9,778 nucleotides of DNA from Aromatoleum sp. (lineage in GTDB: Bacteria; Pseudomonadota; Gammaproteobacteria; Burkholderiales; Casimicrobiaceae), in NCBI GenBank assembly GCA_010365205.1, contig JAAFGU010000072.1, forward strand, positions 1-9,778. Direction: 5' to 3'. The notes beneath the pieces are model-generated. The model made no database searches. It was not told where the DNA came from and saw nothing but the letters and a program-made list of their open reading frames with translations. Below, piece by piece: positions 1 to 5,805 of this stretch (position 1 is its first letter; the number at the start of each line of letters is the position of its first letter). The position numbers and the translations under genes were made by a program.

Positions 1-100
1 CGCCGTCGAGCAGCGACGGCGCCGCGCCACCGTCGACGCAGCGCTGCAGCGGGCGCGCGCGCGCCGTGCGAGGCACTTACCCGACGCCTCGTCTACCTGA
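1..100 (+). CDS. 3' end of an upstream gene, possibly RnfB/RsxB (partial)
   Basis: One frame is open from the window edge to a TGA at 98-100. It encodes about 32 residues rich in Arg and Ala (VEQRRRRATVDAALQRARAR, then RRARHLPDASST). The stop overlaps the ATG of the next gene by one base (TGATG), the usual sign of an operon junction. A basic, Ala/Arg-rich tail of the type 'R-x-x-x-D-A-A-L-x-R-A-R-A-R' is common at the C-terminus of betaproteobacterial RnfB/RsxB electron-transport subunits, and rnfB often lies near nth in this group. That identification is inference from a short, low-complexity tail. No FeS motif is inside the window. Confidence 0.4.
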   Translation, partial: AVEQRRRRATVDAALQRARARRARHLPDASST

Positions 101-1074
101 TGCGGGCGCCCCGTCCGTGCGTGCTGTTTCCATTGGCCATCGCCGCAGGCTTCGCCATGACTGCCCACGCCGTTTCGCCTGCCCTTGCGAGCTTTTCCAT
201 CGATCTCGATGCCCAATGGGACTACGCGAAGCCGGGCGAATCGGAACGGCGCTTCCGCACCGAACTCGCGAAGTGGCCGTCCGAGGATCCGCAGGCGTTG
301 ATCATCGCCACGCAGATCGCGCGCACGCAGGGCCTGCGCCGCGAGTTCGCCGACGCCCAAGCGACGCTCGACGCGATCGAATCCAGGCTCGGCAACGCGC
401 CGTCGCACGTGCGCGTTCGCTACCTGCTCGAACGCGGCCGCGCGTTCAACTCTTCCGGCTCGCCCGAGCGCGCGTTGCCGCTGTTTGCCGACGCGCTGTC
501 GCTGGCCCAATGCGACGGCGACGAGTTCTACGCCATCGACGCGGCGCACATGCTGGGCATTACGGCGCCGCCGACGGAGCGGCTCGACTGGAGCCGGAAG
601 GGGTTGGCGATGGCGGAGCGCGCGACCGCGCCTCGCGCGAAGCGCTGGCTGGCGCCGCTGTACAACAACATCGGGCAGACGTATCTCGAGCAGGGCGACT
701 ACGCGCCCGCGCTCGACTATTTCCGGAAGGCGCTCCCGGCATGGGAGTCGCGCGGGGACCCCGGTAGCGTGCGCGTCGCGCACTGGATGATCGGGCGGGC
801 GCAGCGCGCGCTGGGCCAGCTCGACGACGCGGAGAAGACCCAGCGCGCGCTGCTCGCCGAATACGAAAAAATCGGCGAGCCGTACGGATACGTCTACGAG
901 GAACTGGCCGAGATCGCCCTCGCACGCGGCGACGCGAGCGCGGCCCAGCCGTGGGCCGCCAAGGCCCATGCGGCGCTGGAGGACGATGCTTACCCGCAGG
1001 CGAACGAGCCCGGCCGGCTTGCCCGCCTCGACCGGATCGCGCAGGGCCGCCTTCCCGCTACGGCGAAACCGTGA
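100..1074 (+). CDS. Exported tetratricopeptide-repeat (TPR) protein
   Basis: A 324-residue protein. Residues 1-24 look like a signal peptide: Arg at 2 and 5, a hydrophobic core (VLFPLAIAAGFAM) and an AHA-V cleavage site, so a periplasmic location is likely. The rest is helical. A clear TPR pair lies at about residues 186-255 (YNNIGQTYLEQGDYAPALDYF, then WMIGRAQRALGQLDDAEKTQ), with weaker repeats before (LERGRAFNSSGSPERALPLF) and after. TPRs are protein-interaction scaffolds; no enzyme motif is visible and the partner is unknown. The ATG at 100 is chosen because it overlaps the upstream stop (TGATG) and gives a complete signal peptide; an ATG at 157 would lose it. The stop overlaps the nth start by 4 bp (GTGA), so translation of the two is probably coupled. 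I recognise the domain, not a named gene. Confidence 0.85.
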   Translation: MRAPRPCVLFPLAIAAGFAMTAHAVSPALASFSIDLDAQWDYAKPGESERRFRTELAKWPSEDPQALIIATQIARTQGLRREFADAQATLDAIESRLGNAPSHVRVRYLLERGRAFNSSGSPERALPLFADALSLAQCDGDEFYAIDAAHMLGITAPPTERLDWSRKGLAMAERATAPRAKRWLAPLYNNIGQTYLEQGDYAPALDYFRKALPAWESRGDPGSVRVAHWMIGRAQRALGQLDDAEKTQRALLAEYEKIGEPYGYVYEELAEIALARGDASAAQPWAAKAHAALEDDAYPQANEPGRLARLDRIAQGRLPATAKP

Positions 1075-1703
1075 ATCCGCAGAAGCGCCGCGCGATTTTC
1101 GAGCGCCTGCGCGCGGAGAATCCACATCCCGAATCGGAGCTCGACCATACGACGCCATTCGAGCTGCTGGTGGCGGTCGTGCTGTCGGCGCAGGCGACCG
1201 ACAGGAGCGTCAACAAGGCGACGGCGTTGCTTTTTCCGGTCGCCAATACGCCGGCCGCGATCGCAAAACTCGGCGTCGACGCGCTGATACCGTACGTGCA
1301 GACAATCGGCCTCTATCGCAACAAGGCGAAGAACGTCGTCGCGCTGGCGGAGATTCTGCTGCGCGAGCACCAAGGAACGGTGCCCGCGCAGCGCGAAGCC
1401 CTCGAGCGCTTGCCGGGGGTCGGGCGCAAGACGGCAAACGTCGTGCTCAATGTCGCCTTCGGCCAGCCGACGATGGCGGTCGACACGCATATCTTTCGTG
1501 TCGCCAACCGGACCGGGCTCGCGCCGGGGAAGGACCCGGGCGAGGTCGAGCGGAAGCTGCTGAAGTTCGTACCCGACGAGTTCGGGCTGCACGCGCATCA
1601 TTGGCTGCTCCTGCACGGACGCTATGTCTGCGTCGCGCGCGCGCCGAAATGCGGCGACTGCCCGATCCGCGACTTGTGCGAATACCGCGATAAGACGGCC
1701 TGA
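1071..1703 (+). CDS. nth: Endonuclease III, DNA glycosylase/AP lyase
   Basis: Base-excision repair enzyme that removes oxidised pyrimidines and cleaves the abasic site by beta-elimination. With the GTG start at 1071 the protein is 210 residues, against 211 in E. coli. The key positions fall on the E. coli numbering: the helix-hairpin-helix LPGVGRKTA with catalytic Lys120, catalytic Asp138 in AVDTHIFRV, and four [4Fe-4S] cysteines at 187, 194, 197 and 203 (C-x6-C-x2-C-x5-C). The frame stays open upstream to 951, but a start there would overlap the TPR gene by over 120 bp and add a non-homologous leader. The GTG at 1071 gives a 4-bp overlap (GTGA) and the right length. No Shine-Dalgarno sequence is visible, which fits translational coupling to the TPR gene. 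The DUF1841 gene follows 4 bp after the stop. Confidence 0.97.
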   Translation: MNPQKRRAIFERLRAENPHPESELDHTTPFELLVAVVLSAQATDRSVNKATALLFPVANTPAAIAKLGVDALIPYVQTIGLYRNKAKNVVALAEILLREHQGTVPAQREALERLPGVGRKTANVVLNVAFGQPTMAVDTHIFRVANRTGLAPGKDPGEVERKLLKFVPDEFGLHAHHWLLLHGRYVCVARAPKCGDCPIRDLCEYRDKTA

Positions 1704-1707
1704 CTCG

Positions 1708-2130
1708 ATGTTCAATCCTTCGCGCGACGAAGCGAGGCGGTTCCTGACCGACGCCTGGGCGAAAAACCGGGCACAGACGCCGCTGACCGGACTCGAGCGG
1801 ATGGCGGCGTCTCTCGTTGCTCTGCATCCGGAGTACCACAGAATCATCGAAGATCCGGAGCACAGTCTAGACCGCGATTTCCGGCCCGAGGCCGGCGATG
1901 TCAATCCGTTCCTGCACCTGTCGCTGCACCTCGCCGTCGCCGAGCAGCTCTCGATCGACCAGCCGCCCGGAATCCGCGCGCAATTCGAGCGTCTGAAAGC
2001 GGCGAAGGGTGATGAGCACGAGGCGCTGCACGCGGTGCTCGACTGCCTCGGCGAAGCGATCTGGCACGCGCAGCGGCACCACACGCCGCTCGATGCATCG
2101 CTTTATCTCGAATGCCTCGCGCGGCAATGA
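1708..2130 (+). CDS. DUF1841 family protein
   Basis: A 140-residue protein starting MFNPSRDEARRFLTDAWAKN. The central block NPFLHLSLHLAVAEQLSIDQ followed by PPGIR, and the downstream EAIWHAQRHH, match my recollection of the DUF1841 family, which is typical of beta- and gammaproteobacteria. Its biochemical function is not known to me. The protein looks all-helical and His-rich (HLSLHLAV; HAQRHH), so metal or cofactor binding is conceivable, but that is speculation. There is no signal peptide, so it is probably cytoplasmic. The ATG at 1708 lies 4 bp after the nth stop; the frame is open from 1624, but that stretch is the antisense-free shadow of the nth 3' end. The stop overlaps the start of the next, broken, gene by ATGA (2127-2130), continuing the chain of coupled genes. 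Confidence 0.85.
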   Translation: MFNPSRDEARRFLTDAWAKNRAQTPLTGLERMAASLVALHPEYHRIIEDPEHSLDRDFRPEAGDVNPFLHLSLHLAVAEQLSIDQPPGIRAQFERLKAAKGDEHEALHAVLDCLGEAIWHAQRHHTPLDASLYLECLARQ

Positions 2131-2470
2131 ACAAGCCACCGCGCCGGATGCGGATCGGACTGGCGGCGAGCCGCGCGCATCGCGACGGTCCCGGCGCCGC
2201 GCTTTTCCGGCTGCTCGCGCCGCTCGCGGAGGCGCTGGAAGACGAGTTACGCAACTTGCGTAGCTGATCCTCGAGCGCCGCTGCCGTCGTGTCGTGTTCT
2301 TCGAGGACCCGCACGTCGCGCGCCAGCACGAAGCCGACATCCAGCTGCTCGAGCGCGCGGCGCGCATCCACACCGCCTACGCAATGTGCGTCAACGACCC
2401 CGTCTGCGCGCACCGCCGGGCAGACGGCTACGCCCGAAGAATCGGCGAGGGCCGAGAGCGTGGAAAATGA
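2127..2470 (+). pseudogene. Methylglyoxal synthase-like gene, internally deleted and frameshifted
   Basis: Two out-of-frame pieces together resemble methylglyoxal synthase (MgsA, DHAP to methylglyoxal). Piece 1 starts at the ATG at 2127, overlapping the DUF1841 stop by ATGA. It encodes RRMRIGLAASRAHRDGPGAA and on to LLAPLAEALEDELRNLRS, then stops at 2265-2267; this corresponds to the first strand and helix (E. coli KHIALVAHDHCKQ...). Piece 2 (2264-2470, another frame, no start codon) encodes RRVVFFEDPHVARQHEADIQ and LLERAARI. It aligns with E. coli [20 protein letters not shown] and LA, sharing FFxDP, the active-site-region His, the following Asp and LxRxA. About 45 residues that should lie between are missing, including the phosphate-binding TGTTG and the GGDQQ segment with the catalytic Asp. 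A functional enzyme is therefore not expected. The identification rests on motifs only; another MGS-fold protein is possible. Confidence 0.6.
2245..2265. repeat. Near-perfect palindrome at the pseudogene break
   Basis: The core TACGCAA-C-TTGCGTA (2248-2262) has perfect 7-bp arms around one base. Outside one mismatched pair (T2247/G2263) the pairing continues for two more bases on each side, giving 10-bp arms in total. It sits exactly where the two frames of the methylglyoxal synthase-like gene part, and contains or abuts the stop codons of both frames. It could be a deletion scar, a quasi-palindrome mutation hotspot or a protein-binding site. It has no U-tract, so it is not a typical terminator. 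Confidence 0.7.
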
Positions 2471-2502
2471 GTGGGCGGTGAGTCGACAATGCGCGCACAA
2501 TG

Positions 2503-2531
2503 AAACAGGGCGCCCGCGGGCGCCCTGTTTT
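2503..2531. terminator. Bidirectional intrinsic terminator between convergent genes
   Basis: Positions 2503-2530 form a perfect 28-bp palindrome: AAACAGGGCGCC, a CGCG centre, then the mirrored arm ending in TTT. On the plus strand the stem ends in TTTT (2528-2531). On the minus strand it ends in TTT after the complementary arm. It lies 32 bp after the broken plus-strand gene and 15 bp beyond the stop of the minus-strand cytochrome gene, so it can serve both transcription units. The U-tracts are short but the stem is very stable. Confidence 0.85.
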
Positions 2532-2545
2532 CGCAGCGCGACGCG

Positions 2546-2881
2546 TCAGTACCGCGCCGACAGCGCGGCGGGCTGCGAGTTGTAATACGCGGCGAGGTTT
2601 TCGATGTCCTGTTTCGACAGCGCGCCGGCAAATCCGGCCATGATCGGGTTCTTCCGCGCGCCGGACTTGTAGTCGCGCAGCGCCTTGGCGAGGTAGTCGC
2701 CATGCTGGCCCGCGAGCTTCGGGAAATCGGCCGTCGGGCTGTTGCCGTCGTCGCCGTGACACGCCGCGCAGACTTCCTTCGCCTTGGCCTTGCCGGCGGC
2801 GACGTCGGCCGCGTGAGCGGCTGAGGCGCCGAGCGCCGCCACCGCGGCAAGGGCAATCAGGCATCGGGTCGTCATCGTCAT
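2546..2881 (-). CDS. Monohaem cytochrome c, class I (c4/c553-like), second of a pair
   Basis: A 111-residue secreted electron carrier. Residues 1-24 are a signal peptide (hydrophobic IALAAVAALGAS, cleavage AHA-A). The haem c attachment motif is CAACH at 38-42 (Cys38, Cys41, proximal His42). The distal ligand is probably Met81 in NPIMAGFA. The fold signature PKLAGQHGDYLAKALRDYKSG ending in LAAYYNSQP is that of single domains of cytochrome c4. The start at 2881 overlaps the upstream cytochrome stop by ATGA; a second ATG two codons in (2875) is an alternative. It is therefore co-translated with its paralogue at 2878-3228. A role in periplasmic electron transfer to a terminal oxidase is inferred from the family; no partner is encoded nearby. 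Confidence 0.93.
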   Translation of the reverse strand: MTMTTRCLIALAAVAALGASAAHAADVAAGKAKAKEVCAACHGDDGNSPTADFPKLAGQHGDYLAKALRDYKSGARKNPIMAGFAGALSKQDIENLAAYYNSQPAALSARY

Positions 2882-3228
2882 TTCACCGCGGTCTTGACGC
2901 CGGGCTGTCCGTAGTAGGCGGCAAGGTCAGCCATGTCGTTGTCGGAAAGCGAGGCGGCGATCGCGCGCATCGACGGATGGCTGCGCTCGCCGGATCTGTA
3001 CGCCTGGAGCGCCTTGACGATGTAGGCCTGGTGTTGCCCGCCGATCTTCGGCACGCGGTACACCTCGGGGAACGCCGTGCGCCAGCCTTCGATGCCATGG
3101 CAACCTTGGCACTTCTGAACCTGTTGGCTGCCTTTGGCCGCATCACCGGCGGGCGCGCCCTGCGCCAGCGCCGGGGCGGCGACAAGCGCGGCCACCAAGG
3201 CCGGAACGCGGAGGAAAAGTGGGATCAT
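2878..3228 (-). CDS. Monohaem cytochrome c, class I (c4/c553-like), first of a pair
   Basis: A 116-residue protein with a signal peptide (MIPLFLRVPALVAALVAAPA, cleavage near LAQG-A), so it is periplasmic. The haem motif is CQGCH at 40-44, and the likely axial Met is Met87 in SHPSMRAIA. It aligns clearly with the downstream protein: PKIGGQHQAYIVKALQAYRS versus PKLAGQHGDYLAKALRDYKS, then LSDNDMADLAAYY versus LSKQDIENLAAYY. The two genes are therefore an old tandem duplication. Between haem and PKIGGQH it has GIEGWRTAFPEVYRV, a different loop from its partner's GDDGNSPTADF. The Shine-Dalgarno is weak (AGAAAG before the ATG). It shares a 4-bp ATGA overlap with the next gene. A candidate promoter lies at 3321-3350. 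Confidence 0.93.
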   Translation of the reverse strand: MIPLFLRVPALVAALVAAPALAQGAPAGDAAKGSQQVQKCQGCHGIEGWRTAFPEVYRVPKIGGQHQAYIVKALQAYRSGERSHPSMRAIAASLSDNDMADLAAYYGQPGVKTAVK

Positions 3229-3320
3229 GGCTTTCTATTGCCGATTGGACTCGTCGAGGCGCGATGCGCCAAGCGTTTTTGTTTATCGCGGAGGCGCCGC
3301 GGCTCGAAAAAAACTTCGCG

Positions 3321-3350
3321 ATTCTGGGGGTTGCGGAACCCCGCGGTCAA
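3321..3350 (-). promoter_or_regulatory. Candidate sigma70 promoter of the cytochrome pair, with a palindrome in the spacer
   Basis: Read on the minus strand, TTGACC (3350-3345) is followed after 18 bp by CAGAAT (3326-3321). These match the -35 and -10 consensus at 5/6 and 4/6 positions. The spacer holds the perfect inverted repeat GGGGTT-CCGC-AACCCC (3342-3327), which could be an operator. Transcription would start near 3314, giving a leader of about 85 nt before the first cytochrome. Alternative reading: the hairpin, with the T7 run (minus strand) at 3313-3307, could be a poor terminator for fdxA; the 13-bp gap between stem and T-run argues against that. Confidence 0.4.
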
Positions 3351-3390
3351 TCGCGGCGGTGAGGTCAAGCGCAACGGCACGGCGCGGCGG

Positions 3391-3714
3391 TTACTTCTCG
3401 AGAAACCGCAGCTTGTCCTTCATGCCCTTCCACTCGTCGGCGTCGGCAGGCGCGGGCTTGCGCTCGATGATCGGCTTCCAAAGCTTGGCGAGCTCCGCAT
3501 TCAGCGCTGTGAACGGCTTCTGGTCGGGTGGGACATCGTCTTCCGCGTAGATCGCTTCCACCGGACACTCGGCCACGCACAACGTGCAGTCGATGCACTC
3601 GTCCGGATCGATGACCAGGAAGTTCGGGCCTTCGCGGAAACAGTCGACCGGGCAAACATCGACGCAATCGGTGTATTTGCAGCGGATGCAGGTTTCGGTG
3701 ACGACGTAGGTCAT
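3391..3714 (-). CDS. fdxA: 7Fe ferredoxin ([3Fe-4S][4Fe-4S]), Azotobacter FdI type
   Basis: A 107-residue soluble low-potential electron carrier that matches Azotobacter vinelandii ferredoxin I almost position for position (there 106 residues plus Met). The N-terminal half, TETCIRCKYTDCVDVCPVDC, supplies Cys9 and Cys17 to the [3Fe-4S] cluster and Cys21 to the [4Fe-4S] cluster. DECIDCTLCVAECP supplies Cys40, 43 and 46 to the [4Fe-4S] cluster and Cys50 to the [3Fe-4S] cluster. The free Cys (25) and Asp16, equivalent to the FdI Asp15 tied to proton transfer at the 3Fe cluster, are kept. The C-terminal extension (about 57-107, ending KLRFLEK) is the FdI-type tail. The reading frame is open further upstream, but the ATG at 3714 gives the conserved MTYVVTETC start. 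FdI-type proteins are linked to redox stress responses in other bacteria; the role here is inferred. Confidence 0.95.
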   Translation of the reverse strand: MTYVVTETCIRCKYTDCVDVCPVDCFREGPNFLVIDPDECIDCTLCVAECPVEAIYAEDDVPPDQKPFTALNAELAKLWKPIIERKPAPADADEWKGMKDKLRFLEK

Positions 3715-3742
3715 GCGATGAAGTCCGATGCCGAAAAGCTCG

Positions 3743-3751
3743 ATTCTAACA
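3743..3751 (-). promoter_or_regulatory. Candidate extended -10 promoter of fdxA
   Basis: On the minus strand the sequence TGTTAGAAT (3751-3743) fits an extended -10 element (TGn followed by TAGAAT, 5/6 to TATAAT). It sits in a relatively AT-rich patch (ATTTTGTTAGAATCG) within GC-rich surroundings. The start would be near 3736, giving a short leader of about 22 nt before the ATG at 3714. No good -35 hexamer is seen at 16-18 bp, which is tolerated for extended -10 promoters. Confidence 0.45.
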
Positions 3752-3949
3752 AAATCGTCTCCGCCCTCCGTGCCAGCAGGTACCGAGGTCTCTCGCGGCG
3801 CTTGCGCCGGAGGAGGGCTTCGGCTACCGTAGATTTTTTGCCCGGGCTTCGCGCGAGGACCGCGGCGGGCCCGCCCGCTTTCCTGCCCCGCGCGGACAGT
3901 CTCGCACGACCACCCGACCCCGATCACCCGCGCATTCGACGAGGAATCC

Positions 3950-4276
3950 ATGACCGAGAACATCAAGCACGTTTCCGACACGACCTTCGACAAGGAAGTC
4001 CTGCAGTCGTCCACGCCGGTGCTGGTGGACTACTGGGCCGAGTGGTGCGGCCCATGCAAGATGATCGCGCCGGTCCTCGAGGACGTCGCGAAGCAGTACG
4101 CCGGCCGGATGACCGTGGCCAAGCTCGACATCGACGCCAATCCCGGCATCACCAGCCAGTTCGGCATCCGGGGCATCCCGACGCTGATCCTGTTCAAGGA
4201 CGGCAAGCCGCACGCGCAAAAGGTCGGTGCGTTGTCCAAGTCGCAACTGACGGCGTTTGTTGACAGCAACCTTTGA
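3950..4276 (+). CDS. trxA: Thioredoxin 1
   Basis: A 108-residue cytoplasmic disulfide reductase, the usual TrxA length (E. coli 109). The active site WCGPCK has Cys33 and Cys36, with the buried Asp27 (VLVDYWAEW) and cis-Pro77 (RGIPTLILF), so all catalytic elements are intact. It reduces protein disulfides and recycles ribonucleotide reductase, and is itself reduced by thioredoxin reductase. A good Shine-Dalgarno (GAGGA, 3941-3945) lies 4 bp before the ATG. It is divergent from fdxA across a 235-bp gap. No convincing promoter is seen there for trxA; the best candidate, TTGCGC-17-TACCGT (3802-3830), is weak. rho follows 186 bp downstream, the conserved trxA-rho order of many Proteobacteria. The last codons of trxA overlap the probable rho -35 element. 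Confidence 0.97.
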   Translation: MTENIKHVSDTTFDKEVLQSSTPVLVDYWAEWCGPCKMIAPVLEDVAKQYAGRMTVAKLDIDANPGITSQFGIRGIPTLILFKDGKPHAQKVGALSKSQLTAFVDSNL

Positions 4277-4288
4277 ACCCGCTACGCT
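4260..4288 (+). promoter_or_regulatory. Probable sigma70 promoter of rho, inside the 3' end of trxA
   Basis: A perfect -35 TTGACA (4260-4265) is followed after exactly 17 bp by TACGCT (4283-4288), which keeps the most important -10 bases (T1, A2, T6). The -35 lies in the final codons of trxA (VDSNL-stop). Transcription would start near 4295 and leave a leader of about 168 nt before the rho ATG. Confidence 0.65.
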
Positions 4289-4294
4289 GATATT

Positions 4295-4462
4295 TGTGCC
4301 TGTGGCACGCCCCTCTTCCTGAGAGGTGTTTCCGCAGCCGCACTCAAGGCTCCGCCCGGCTGTTCCGGGTGCCCTTCCGGGCGCCAATCCCCGTTTCCCG
4401 TCGCGGCTCGTTGCGGTCACCGCCGCCGCCCCCGTCTCTTCCTGCTGTCCCCCATCCCTGCC
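4295..4462 (+). promoter_or_regulatory. rho leader: hairpins and a C-rich, G-poor rut-like tract
   Basis: The region between the probable start site and the rho ATG has no convincing gene. Positions 4355-4369 form CCCGG-CTGTT-CCGGG and 4371-4382 form GCCC-TTCC-GGGC. The last 43 bases (4420-4462) contain 26 C, 9 T, 7 G and only 1 A, with no Shine-Dalgarno before the ATG. Unstructured C-rich, G-poor RNA is what Rho binds. E. coli rho is known to be autoregulated by Rho-dependent attenuation in its leader, so the same is inferred here. An E. coli-like RhoL leader peptide is not recognisable. Confidence 0.5.
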
Positions 4463-5722
4463 ATGCACCTGTCCGAACTCAAGTCCAAGCACGTCAGCGA
4501 ACTGCTCGACATCGCCAACACGCTCGAGATCGAGGGCGCGAACCGCATGCGCAAGCACGACCTCATCTTCGCCATGCTGAAAGGCCAGGCGAAGAAGGGC
4601 GAGAGCATCTTCGGCGAAGGCGTTCTGGAAGTGCTGCCCGACGGATTCGGCTTCCTGCGCTCGCCCGACACGAGCTACCTCGCCGGGACCGACGACATCT
4701 ACATTTCGCCGTCGCAGATTCGCCGCTTCAACTTGCACACAGGCGACACGATCGAAGGCGAAATCCGGACACCGAAGGACGGCGAGCGCTATTTCGCGCT
4801 GGTCAAGGTCGACAAGGTCAACGGCGAACCGCCCGAGGCCGCCAAGAACAAGATCCTGTTCGAGAATCTGACGCCGCTGTTCCCGGACGAACCACTCTCG
4901 CTCGAGCGCGATATCAAGGCCGAGGAAAACATCACCGGCCGCGTCATCGACATCGTCGCGCCGATCGGCAAGGGCCAGCGCGGCCTGCTGGTGTCGTCGC
5001 CGAAGTCGGGCAAGACGGTGATGCTGCAGCACGTCGCCCATTCGATCGCGGCCAATCACCCCGAAGTCGTGCTGATCGTGCTGCTGATCGACGAGCGGCC
5101 CGAGGAAGTCACAGAAATGCAGCGCTCGGTGCGCGGCGAGGTCGTTTCCTCGACTTTCGACGAGCCCGCGACCCGGCATGTGCAGGTCGCCGAAATGGTG
5201 ATCGAGAAGGCGAAACGCCTGGTCGAGCACAAGAAGGACGTCGTGATCCTGCTCGACTCGATCACCCGCCTCGCGCGCGCCTACAACACCGTCGTGCCCG
5301 CGTCCGGCAAGGTGTTGACCGGTGGCGTGGACGCGAACGCGCTGCAACGCCCCAAGCGATTCTTCGGCGCCGCACGCAACATCGAGGAAGGCGGCTCGCT
5401 CACCATCATCGCCACCGCGTTGATCGACACCGGCTCGCGGATGGACGACGTGATCTACGAGGAATTCAAGGGTACCGGCAACATGGAAATCCATCTCGAC
5501 CGGCGTATGGCCGAGAAACGCATCTATCCGGCGATCAACGTCAACCGGTCCGGCACCCGCAAGGAAGAGCTGCTGCTGAAACCGGAAATTCTGCAAAAGG
5601 TATGGGTTCTCCGGAAGCTGCTCTACCCGATGGACGAGCTCGAGGCGATGGAATTCCTGCTCGACAAGGTCAAACAGACCAAGAACAACGCGGACTTCTT
5701 CGACTCGATGCGCAGGGGATAG
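4463..5722 (+). CDS. rho: Transcription termination factor Rho
   Basis: A hexameric RNA-dependent ATPase/helicase that terminates transcription at rut sites. It has 419 residues, the same as E. coli. Landmarks in order: N-terminal helical domain (MHLSELKSKHVSELLDIANT), cold-shock-like RNA-binding domain with RNP1 DGFGFLRS (60-67), Walker A SPKSGKT (179-185, Lys184), catalytic Glu in LLIDERPEEVTEM, Walker B VVILLDS (Asp265), Q-loop around GGVDANALQRPKRFFGAARN (287-306), R-loop GTGNMEIHLDR (337-347), and Arg353 and Arg366 at the arginine-finger positions. All appear intact and there is no inserted domain. The ATG at 4463 gives the conserved start; no Shine-Dalgarno is present, and the ATG follows a pyrimidine-rich tract. 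The last nine codons and the stop lie in a 32-bp segment repeated downstream (5831-5862). Confidence 0.98.
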   Translation: MHLSELKSKHVSELLDIANTLEIEGANRMRKHDLIFAMLKGQAKKGESIFGEGVLEVLPDGFGFLRSPDTSYLAGTDDIYISPSQIRRFNLHTGDTIEGEIRTPKDGERYFALVKVDKVNGEPPEAAKNKILFENLTPLFPDEPLSLERDIKAEENITGRVIDIVAPIGKGQRGLLVSSPKSGKTVMLQHVAHSIAANHPEVVLIVLLIDERPEEVTEMQRSVRGEVVSSTFDEPATRHVQVAEMVIEKAKRLVEHKKDVVILLDSITRLARAYNTVVPASGKVLTGGVDANALQRPKRFFGAARNIEEGGSLTIIATALIDTGSRMDDVIYEEFKGTGNMEIHLDRRMAEKRIYPAINVNRSGTRKEELLLKPEILQKVWVLRKLLYPMDELEAMEFLLDKVKQTKNNADFFDSMRRG

Positions 5723-5725
5723 ATC
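5694..5725 (+). repeat. 32-bp direct repeat, copy A (end of rho and its stop)
   Basis: This copy covers the rho codons for FFDSMRRG, the TAG stop and three bases beyond. It matches 5831-5862 at 31 of 32 bases. The flanks on both sides differ between copies. The only difference is base 5707 (G here, T in copy B), the third position of the Ser codon TCG/TCT, so it is synonymous. See copy B for interpretation. Confidence 0.95.
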
Positions 5726-5790
5726 CGGCGATTCCCCCGCCACAATCCCGCGCCCGTTTGAAGTCCGTATCGCCGCCTCCGGGGTCGCAT

Positions 5791-5805
5791 CCCCACTGCG
5801 TGGGG
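5791..5805 (+). repeat. Hairpin CCCCAC-TGC-GTGGGG between the two direct repeats
   Basis: Perfect 6-bp arms around a 3-base loop. The left arm can also pair with GGGG at 5781-5784 (GGGG-TCGCAT-CCCC), so two mutually exclusive hairpins are possible. No U-tract follows, so it is not an ordinary intrinsic terminator. The surrounding 5723-5830 is C-rich and has no gene. It may take part in ending the rho transcript or be part of inserted DNA. Confidence 0.55.

Noticed and set aside
3307..3342. Intrinsic terminator for fdxA (hairpin plus T-run on the minus strand)
   Set aside because: The T-run begins 13 bases after the stem, too far for a standard terminator; the same hairpin fits better as a dyad in a promoter spacer.
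3802..3830. TTGCGC-17-TACCGT as the trxA promoter
   Set aside because: Both hexamers match the consensus at only about half of their positions, which is expected often by chance in a 235-bp gap.
4326..4580. A possible leader peptide (84 codons from GTG) ahead of rho
   Set aside because: It has no Shine-Dalgarno, runs far into rho out of frame, is low-complexity, and shows no likeness to RhoL.
3824..5743. A 639-codon open frame on the minus strand, opposite trxA and rho
   Set aside because: It mirrors the strong third-position GC bias of rho on the other strand. Its product has no recognisable domain and no start signal, and rho is intact and conserved there.
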